A stretch of DNA of 47,269 nucleotides, from positions 218,808 through 266,076 of the forward strand of contig SUUX01000001.1 in NCBI GenBank assembly GCA_015062305.1. The letters run 5' to 3'. This document shows positions 42,107-47,269 of this stretch, piece by piece. Position numbers and translations under genes: made by a program. Source of the DNA: Alphaproteobacteria bacterium (GTDB lineage Bacteria > Pseudomonadota > Alphaproteobacteria > RF32 > CAG-239). Under the pieces are notes generated by a model. It saw only the letters and a list, made by a program, of their open reading frames with translations. It did not search any database and was not told the DNA's origin. Each line of letters begins with the position of its first letter. Positions within the stretch are counted from its first letter, which is position 1.

Positions 42107-43134
42107 TGAAAAAACTAATTGAAAAAGCAAAAAATTGTCATGATTTGAATAGAGAAGAGCTGATTGCTCTGCTATACAATGATGATATTGATGAAGATTT
42201 GTTTGCGGCGGCAGATGAAGTGCGCAAACAATATGTTGGTGATGAAATTCACTTGCGAGCATTAATAGAATTTTCTAACTTTTGCAAAAACAATTGTTGT
42301 TATTGTGGTCTGCGGCGTGATAACAAAAATATCCAGCGCTATCGCATAGATGAAAATACTTTGTTTGCCTTGGCAAAGCACGCTTCTGAAAACATGGGGC
42401 TGAAAACTATTGTGTTGCAGTCCGGCGAAGATATGTTTTTTGATACAGACAAGCTATGCTCGATCATCCGTCGAATAAAAACTCTTGATGTGGCTCTAAC
42501 TTTGAGTATTGGTGAAAAAACACTAGATGAGTATAAGGCATATAAACAAGCCGGAGCCGATAGATTTTTGCTAAGAATTGAAACAACAGATAAAGACTTG
42601 TATGCTTTGCATGACCCTGGAATGAGTTGGGAAAACAGAGCTCAATGCATTAGAAATCTTGGAATTGCCGGATTGGAAATAGGTTCTGGTGTATTGGTCG
42701 GGCTGCCAGAACAAAAAGTGGAATCTTTTGCCGATGATATTTTGTTCTTTAAACAAGTGCAGGCTGACATGATAGGAATTGGCCCGTTTATTCCGCATCC
42801 GGATACTCCATTAAAAGATGCAAAGGGTGGAACACTTAAGATGGCTCTTAAAGTAATGGCGCTTACCAGATTGATTTTGCCAGATATTAACATTCCGGCA
42901 ACAACCGCCATGGAGACACTGGCTCCTAATGGGCAAGTAAAAGCCCTACAAGCCGGTGCAAATGTTATTATGCCAAATGTTACGCTAACACAATATCGCA
43001 AGCACTACGAACTTTATCCCGGAAAATCGGCCACCAATTACACTCCAGATAAAAGCTTGAAAGAAGTGAAAGACAAAATTGCGGCTATCGGCCGCAAGGT
43101 TAGCAGTGGCTATGGTTATCATAAACGAAGATAA
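42106..43134 (+). CDS. hydE: [FeFe]-hydrogenase maturase HydE (radical SAM)
   Basis: 342 residues. Radical SAM enzyme that helps build the H-cluster diiron site. The 4Fe-4S motif C60-x3-C64-x2-C67 lies in FSNFCKNNCCYCGLRRDN. HydE-type stretches follow: IVLQSGED, GADRFLLRIETTDKDLYALH, GVLVGLPEQ, IGIGPFIPHPDTPL, NIPATTAMETLAP, GANVIMPNVT and YELYPGK. The match to the bacterial HydE pattern is good along the whole length. HydF, HydG and the hydrogenase itself are not in the window. A close paralog follows 112 bases downstream. Confidence 0.9.
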   Translation: MKKLIEKAKNCHDLNREELIALLYNDDIDEDLFAAADEVRKQYVGDEIHLRALIEFSNFCKNNCCYCGLRRDNKNIQRYRIDENTLFALAKHASENMGLKTIVLQSGEDMFFDTDKLCSIIRRIKTLDVALTLSIGEKTLDEYKAYKQAGADRFLLRIETTDKDLYALHDPGMSWENRAQCIRNLGIAGLEIGSGVLVGLPEQKVESFADDILFFKQVQADMIGIGPFIPHPDTPLKDAKGGTLKMALKVMALTRLILPDINIPATTAMETLAPNGQVKALQAGANVIMPNVTLTQYRKHYELYPGKSATNYTPDKSLKEVKDKIAAIGRKVSSGYGYHKRR

Positions 43135-43246
43135 TATCTTAAACCTTTTATTTGGCCGTTTTGGACAAAATACTTGATTTTGGTGTTTTTTTGATATATA
43201 GTTTTGGCATAAAAAAATTATTGTCAAACTATAAAAACAAGAAGTT

Positions 43247-44221
43247 ATGGAGACTAAAATCGAAACTATCGATGCTTTGTTGCCAAAGTCTATCGAAACT
43301 TTGCAGAGTGCTGCAACGATTTGCACAGGGCAGAAAAAAGGAAATGGCGTAAACTTGATTGCTCTACTGGAGTTTTCTAACCATTGCCGGTGTAATTGCC
43401 AATATTGTGGTCTGCGACGTGATAACACAAATCTGAAACGTTATCGAATGAGCGTGGAAGATATCTTGAAAATGGCAGAATATGCAAAAAACGTTGGTTT
43501 TAACACCATCTGCTTGCAATCTGGAGAAGACAGCCGTTACAGCTGTGAAGACATCTGTAGTATTGTCAGCAAGATATCGGATATGGGTATGAAGGTGATT
43601 CTGAGCCTTGGACATCGTGGAGCACATGAGTATCGAGAGTTTAAAGATGCCGGTGCTTTTGGATATTTGATGCGTTTTGAGACGAGTAATCCGGAACTGT
43701 ATGCTAAACTGCATCCGAAACAAAAGCTCAAAGACAGGTTGCATGATATCACTGTGCTGAAGCGGCTTGGTTTTTATCTGGCAACCGGTTTTTTGGTCGG
43801 ATTGCCGGAGCAAACACTGGAAGATGTGGAAAAAGACTTGGCTTTTCTGGGCGAAATTGGCCCCGATTTTATTGGAATTGGCCCGTTTATTCCGCATCCG
43901 GATACTCCATTGGCAAATGTAAGAACCGATACTCCGGCCGGACAATTGGAGATTATGTTGCGACTGTTGGCGATTTCTCGTATTATGTATTCAAAACGGG
44001 ATATTGCAGCAACAACTTCTATCATGAAGCTGGCCAAAAAAGATGAATTTGCTCCACTCAGATTTGGCGCAAATGTTATCTTGCCCAGTATTACACCAGA
44101 TGTTTTGCGCAAAGATTATGAAATTTTTGCCGGCAAAGCTCAGAGTGGTGCTACTGCAAAAGACGTTGAAGCTCTGCGCGAGAAACTAAAGACAAACGGC
44201 TACAACCCTATTTTTGTGTAA
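43247..44221 (+). CDS. HydE-like radical SAM paralog
   Basis: 324 residues, shorter at the N-terminus than its neighbour. The radical SAM motif is C47-x3-C51-x2-C54 in FSNHCRCNCQYCGLRRDN. It shares IGIGPFIPHPDTPL, GFLVGLPEQTLEDVEKDL and GANVILPSITPDVLRKDYEI with HydE, but the segment after AATTS differs (IMKLAKKDEF). It may be a second HydE, or an enzyme of related chemistry such as the PylB or ThiH-like branch. The leader has only a weak Shine-Dalgarno (AAGAAG). It ends at a terminator shared with fprA. Confidence 0.85.
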   Translation: METKIETIDALLPKSIETLQSAATICTGQKKGNGVNLIALLEFSNHCRCNCQYCGLRRDNTNLKRYRMSVEDILKMAEYAKNVGFNTICLQSGEDSRYSCEDICSIVSKISDMGMKVILSLGHRGAHEYREFKDAGAFGYLMRFETSNPELYAKLHPKQKLKDRLHDITVLKRLGFYLATGFLVGLPEQTLEDVEKDLAFLGEIGPDFIGIGPFIPHPDTPLANVRTDTPAGQLEIMLRLLAISRIMYSKRDIAATTSIMKLAKKDEFAPLRFGANVILPSITPDVLRKDYEIFAGKAQSGATAKDVEALREKLKTNGYNPIFV

Positions 44222-44230
44222 TGAAGAAAA

Positions 44231-44270
44231 CAACCCCCTACTCTGTTGATGAGCAGGGGGCTTTGTTTTT
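44231..44270. terminator. Convergent terminator, HydE paralog / fprA
   Basis: Stem CCCCCT-A-CTC/GAG-C-AGGGGG (44234-44243 with 44251-44260) with one mismatch, then a T-rich run. Confidence 0.8.
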
Positions 44271-45450
44271 ATAGTTTGATGTATTCTCTGATATGTTCTC
44301 TGAATTTTTGGATTACATCGGATTTGGGTGTATATTTTTCTTCAAACGGAGGATAAGAACTCCAACCCAAATCATCAAATGCTTGTTGTATTTGCTTGAC
44401 AACTCCGGGTTTCCAACCATAAGAGCCAAATGCCAAGCCTACTTTATTTTTGGGAGCAAGGCCTCTCATATATGCCATGAAACCAGCTACTCGGTGGTGG
44501 AGTTGGTTGTTGACAGTGGGATTGCCAATCAAAATATATTTGGCATCCAAAAAGTCCGGCATAATTTCGGATACATCTTCTATTGCCAGACAATGTTTAG
44601 AAACAGGAATGCCTGCGGCTTGCAATTCTGCCATAGCGGTTTCGGCCAAAGTTGCTGTTGCACCCCACATAGAATCGTATACAATAACAGCCTTACCTTC
44701 ATTGGCGCCAGATGCCCATTTGGCATAATTGTTCAAAATGGCTTCTACCTCAGATTTGCCGCTCCAGATAAGCCCATGAGAAGGAGCTATCATCTCAATA
44801 TCCAGCCCCAAGTCGCCTGCCGTTTTAAGAGCTTTGTCAGCCTGCGCCCCAAATGGGAACAAAATGTTGGCATAATAGCTCTTGGCGTGTTCCATAACCA
44901 CATCGAAAGGAGCATCTTTGACAAATAAAGCATCTGAGCAAAAATGCTGACCAAAACCATCATTGGGCAAAAGAAGCTTATCTTCTTTGACATAGGTCAT
45001 CATAGAATCCGGCCAATGTAGCATGGGAGTGGTCATAAATTCTAAGGTTCTGCTACCAATGGACACGCTGTCTCCGGTTTTGATGATTTCAAATTGCCAA
45101 CCGGTGGTGTCAAAATGAGCCTCCAATGCCATTTTGCCGGCGTTGTTAGTTATGATTTTGGCTTGAGGAGCACGACGCATAATATCGGGGATATTGCCGG
45201 AATGATCCATCTCTACATGGTTTACAACCAAATAATCTATTTTGGAAAAATCTATGATACTCTGAATACGGCTCAAATTCTCTTGGCTCAAGTGATGTTT
45301 GACGCCATCGACAAGAGTAATTTTTTCATCCATTATCAGATAGGCATTATAAGTAGAGCCTCTGGGGGTGGTATAACCATGAAACTCTCGCAAATTCCAG
45401 TCTTTGACACCAACCCAATATATATCTTTTTTGATTTGTATTGCTTTCAT
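44269..45450 (-). CDS. Flavodiiron protein, FprA/FDP type
   Basis: 393 residues. Reduces O2 or NO to harmless products in anaerobes. The N-terminal beta-lactamase-like domain holds the diiron ligands H78-x-E80-x-D82-H83 in VNHVEMDHSGN plus later His and Asp positions (MLHWPDSMMTY; IAPSHGLIW). The C-terminal flavodoxin domain begins at about 252 (VIVYDSMWGATATLAETAM) and binds FMN. No rubredoxin domain is fused. It is convergent to the HydE paralog and adjacent to rubrerythrin, its usual functional partner. Confidence 0.94.
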   Translation of the reverse strand: MKAIQIKKDIYWVGVKDWNLREFHGYTTPRGSTYNAYLIMDEKITLVDGVKHHLSQENLSRIQSIIDFSKIDYLVVNHVEMDHSGNIPDIMRRAPQAKIITNNAGKMALEAHFDTTGWQFEIIKTGDSVSIGSRTLEFMTTPMLHWPDSMMTYVKEDKLLLPNDGFGQHFCSDALFVKDAPFDVVMEHAKSYYANILFPFGAQADKALKTAGDLGLDIEMIAPSHGLIWSGKSEVEAILNNYAKWASGANEGKAVIVYDSMWGATATLAETAMAELQAAGIPVSKHCLAIEDVSEIMPDFLDAKYILIGNPTVNNQLHHRVAGFMAYMRGLAPKNKVGLAFGSYGWKPGVVKQIQQAFDDLGWSSYPPFEEKYTPKSDVIQKFREHIREYIKL

Positions 45451-45577
45451 TGTAGCTTCCTTTCTATTTTAAGTAATAATTTAAATAGTCATAAAAGAGC
45501 TTATTGACAACTCAAAAATTCTTTATTACCAATATTTGTAGTATATTTTTTTAACTTTGGAACAAAAGGAGACAAAG

Positions 45578-46117
45578 ATGGAACTAAAGGGTTCTAAAAC
45601 AGAGAAAAATTTGATGGAAGCTTTTGCCGGCGAATCTCAAGCTCGCAACAAGTATACATATTATGCATCTAAGGCAAAAAAAGAAGGCTATAATATTATT
45701 GCTGCCAAGTTTGAAGAAACTGCAAACAATGAGAAAGAACATGCAAAAATTTGGTTTAAGTTGTTGCATGGGGGCGAGATTCCTTCTACCGTAGAGAATC
45801 TGAAAGATGCCGCAAGTGGTGAGAACTATGAGTGGACAGATATGTATGCCCGCATGGCTAAAGAGGCTCGTGAAGAAGGTTTTACTAAAATTGCAGCTTT
45901 GTTTGATATGGTTGGCAAAATTGAAAAAAGCCATGAAGAACGCTACAACGCTTTGTTAAACTCTTTGGTTGAAGGCAAAATCTTTAATCGCCCAACTAAA
46001 GTTGTTTGGGAATGTGCAAACTGTGGTCACCGTGTTGAAGCTCCTAATGCTCCGGCAAAATGCCCTGTTTGTGATCATCCGCAAGCATACTTTTTTGAAT
46101 TGCAAGAGCAGTTCTAA
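45578..46117 (+). CDS. Rubrerythrin
   Basis: 179 residues from ATG 45578, fixed by AAAGGAG; an earlier in-frame TTG lies upstream of that site. Peroxide reductase of anaerobes. Diiron ferritin-like domain with Glu19 in FAGESQAR, Glu52/His55 in [10 protein letters not shown], the 90-100 helix ([12 protein letters not shown]) and EKSHEERY. The C-terminal rubredoxin-like domain binds one Fe through CANC and CPVC. Divergent from fprA, so the two may be co-regulated by oxidative stress. Confidence 0.95.
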   Translation: MELKGSKTEKNLMEAFAGESQARNKYTYYASKAKKEGYNIIAAKFEETANNEKEHAKIWFKLLHGGEIPSTVENLKDAASGENYEWTDMYARMAKEAREEGFTKIAALFDMVGKIEKSHEERYNALLNSLVEGKIFNRPTKVVWECANCGHRVEAPNAPAKCPVCDHPQAYFFELQEQF

Positions 46118-46132
46118 GAGCATTTGCTGTTA

Positions 46133-46167
46133 TAAAAAAAAGCTCCGATAAGAATCGGAGCTTTTTT
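46133..46167. terminator. Bidirectional terminator, rubrerythrin / csp
   Basis: 9-bp stem AGCTCCGAT/ATCGGAGCT (46141-46149 with 46154-46162), A-run before and T-run after. Confidence 0.9.
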
Positions 46168-46181
46168 TATTGCATAGCAGA

Positions 46182-46385
46182 TTAGGCCATTTTGAGATTG
46201 CCGGCTACGGTTTTGCCTCTTTCGGTCATAAGCTCATAGCTGATTTTGTCGCCTTCTCTGAGTGTGCGCATACCTGCTTGTTGAACGGCAGAAATATGCA
46301 CAAAAACATCTTGCTCACCTTCATCCGGGGTAATAAATCCATAACCCTTTTTGTTGTTAAACCATTTAACTGTTCCTGTTGCCAT
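46182..46385 (-). CDS. Cold-shock protein, CspA family
   Basis: 67 residues, a single OB-fold that binds single-stranded RNA or DNA and melts structure in the cold. RNP1 KKGYGFITPDEG and RNP2 DVFVHISAV are intact; the N-terminus GTVKWFNNKKGYGF is typical. Ribosome site AAGGA. A leader of about 125 bases separates the promoter from the start, as in cold-regulated csp genes. Confidence 0.96.
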   Translation of the reverse strand: MATGTVKWFNNKKGYGFITPDEGEQDVFVHISAVQQAGMRTLREGDKISYELMTERGKTVAGNLKMA

Positions 46386-46547
46386 AACGTATATCCTTTT
46401 TAATAACAGGTTGATATTAAGAGCAAAACAAACCTTGCTCTCATAACTATCTTATCGGTGGTGAAGCAATTGTTTTGGCAAAAACTCTCTTAAAACCACG
46501 GTGGTTAGTTACTTTTTTTAGTGTAAACAATTCTGCTTTGTTTGCAA
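46386..46547 (-). promoter_or_regulatory. csp promoter and long leader
   Basis: On the minus strand TTGCAA (46547-46542), 16-base spacer, TACACT (46525-46520). The leader to the csp start contains an inverted repeat AACCAC/GTGGTT at 46494-46506. A long structured leader is a known control element of cold-shock mRNAs. Confidence 0.5.
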
Positions 46548-46640
46548 GAAATATTTTTTTGTTTTTAGAAAGTGGAAAAAATAAAAACTGATATTATTTG
46601 ATTGGGGAAAATAAAACAATATTGCGAAGGATGGGCAAAG

Positions 46641-46889
46641 ATGAAAAGAATGTATATGTTTTTTGTGGCATTGGCTTTGGTTATATTAGCTTTTTCTCCG
46701 GCGGAGGCTCAACGCAAAAATACAACCAAACACGATGTGGCTCCGATAAATATGAGTATGGAAAAACAGCAATTGTCTGAGCAAGAAAATATGCACAAGT
46801 TTGATAAAAAAGAATGTAATTGCAAAGAAATTAAAAAATGTTGCAAACACTGCAAAAAAGAGAAGAAAAAACATCATAAAAAAGACTGA
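46641..46889 (+). CDS. Small secreted Cys/Lys/His-rich protein
   Basis: From ATG 46641 (AAGGATGG upstream) this is 82 residues. The signal peptide (FFVALALVILAFSPAEA) is followed by a polar linker and a C-terminal cluster CNCKEIKKCCKHCKKEKKKH ending HKKD: five Cys and several His among Lys. This suggests binding of a soft metal (Cu, Zn or similar) or a redox role in the periplasm. Downstream is an inverted repeat CCAAAC/GTTTGG at 46901-46916. No family recognised. Confidence 0.65.
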   Translation: MKRMYMFFVALALVILAFSPAEAQRKNTTKHDVAPINMSMEKQQLSEQENMHKFDKKECNCKEIKKCCKHCKKEKKKHHKKD

Positions 46890-46917
46890 CAAAAGTGCAA
46901 CCAAACCGCTGTTTGGC

Positions 46918-46946
46918 TTGACAAAAAACAGGAGCTTTGATATTCT
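46918..46946 (+). promoter_or_regulatory. Promoter of the last gene
   Basis: TTGACA (46918-46923, full consensus), 17-base spacer, TATTCT (46941-46946). Confidence 0.6.
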
Positions 46947-46979
46947 ATAATTGGTATACAAGTTATGGGAGTCAAGGCT

Positions 46980-47269
46980 ATGCGAAAGTTATTTTGCATT
47001 GTGGCAGTGTTGGCGTGTGTGTCAACAGCTGGTGTTGTGTGTGCGAAAACATGGTTTTTGCCCGATTATCAGACAGGTGAACTGCAAAAAAAAGGGTATC
47101 AAGACCGAGGACAAGGTAATGCCCAAAGTTCGGTTAACCGCACAAACAATTTTGGTTGTGGTGCATACAATGCAACAGACCAAGATGATGTCGGCACACA
47201 AGATTGTGATAGCAGGTTCCGTTTGTCCAATGGAAGATGGTGCTATCTGGGCTGTTGCCAACCTTGTAA
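46980..47269 (+). CDS. Secreted Cys-rich protein, 3' end off window
   Basis: ATG 46980 (in-frame ATG 46965 is an alternative) opens a frame that reaches the window edge without a stop; 96 codons are visible. A signal peptide (FCIVAVLACVSTAGVVCA) is followed by a polar domain with six Cys near the end of the visible part (NFGCGAYN; TQDCDSRF; GRWCYLGCCQPC). A secreted disulfide-rich protein of unknown function. The final AA at the edge is only the start of codon 97. Confidence 0.65.
   Translation, partial: MRKLFCIVAVLACVSTAGVVCAKTWFLPDYQTGELQKKGYQDRGQGNAQSSVNRTNNFGCGAYNATDQDDVGTQDCDSRFRLSNGRWCYLGCCQPC

Overview
The window looks like a chromosomal segment of an AT-rich alphaproteobacterium with an anaerobic or microaerophilic lifestyle. 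A CtrA response regulator with all class hallmarks is strong evidence for Alphaproteobacteria. A HydE-type hydrogenase maturase (with a paralog beside it), an FprA-type flavodiiron protein, rubrerythrin and a CoA-disulfide-reductase/rhodanese fusion point to oxygen-sensitive fermentative metabolism. Together these fit uncultured gut-type Alphaproteobacteria; that placement is inference, since no rRNA is present.

Layout. 1-16.0 kb is housekeeping and envelope sequence: two secreted proteins of unknown role, a family-4 uracil-DNA glycosylase, two TPR-type lipoprotein candidates, trigger factor, tRNA-Leu, RF3, SecA, a parvulin, two small unknown proteins, an M23 endopeptidase and tRNA-Asp. 16.1-32.8 kb is a compact podovirus-like prophage. 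Its late genes all lie on the minus strand, in the transcription order packaging (TerL), GroES-like co-chaperonin, portal, scaffold, capsid, tail, spanins, tail fibres, lysozyme. A divergent S24-type repressor and two small genes sit at the right end. No integrase, replication gene or att repeat is visible. 32.8-37.5 kb holds ctrA and the ffh-rpsP-rimM-trmD-rplS operon, which has a promoter and a hairpin-rich leader. 37.5-47.3 kb holds redox and anaerobic functions (CoA-disulfide reductase, tandem HydE-like enzymes, flavodiiron protein, rubrerythrin), tRNA-Glu, a partly duplicated locus of unknown genes at 39.4-41.4 kb, a cold-shock protein and two small secreted Cys-containing proteins. The last of these runs off the window.

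Most notable. (1) A two-gene moron cassette inside the prophage late operon is bounded by 54-bp direct repeats, each carrying a terminator, a Shine-Dalgarno and a start codon. (2) Its main protein is built of C-x6-W-x6-C-like modules, and one module has the same spacing as a module in a host-encoded membrane protein about 10 kb away. (3) At 39.4-41.0 kb related promoter/leader/N-terminal units head different gene bodies, each followed by the same 108-bp 3' end of a neighbouring gene. (4) Two HydE-like genes stand in tandem beside a divergent membrane-protein operon. (5) An integrase-less phage cluster lies beside ctrA, which invites a test of a gene-transfer-agent-like role against simple prophage decay. 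All functional assignments rest on motif recognition by eye; no database search was possible.
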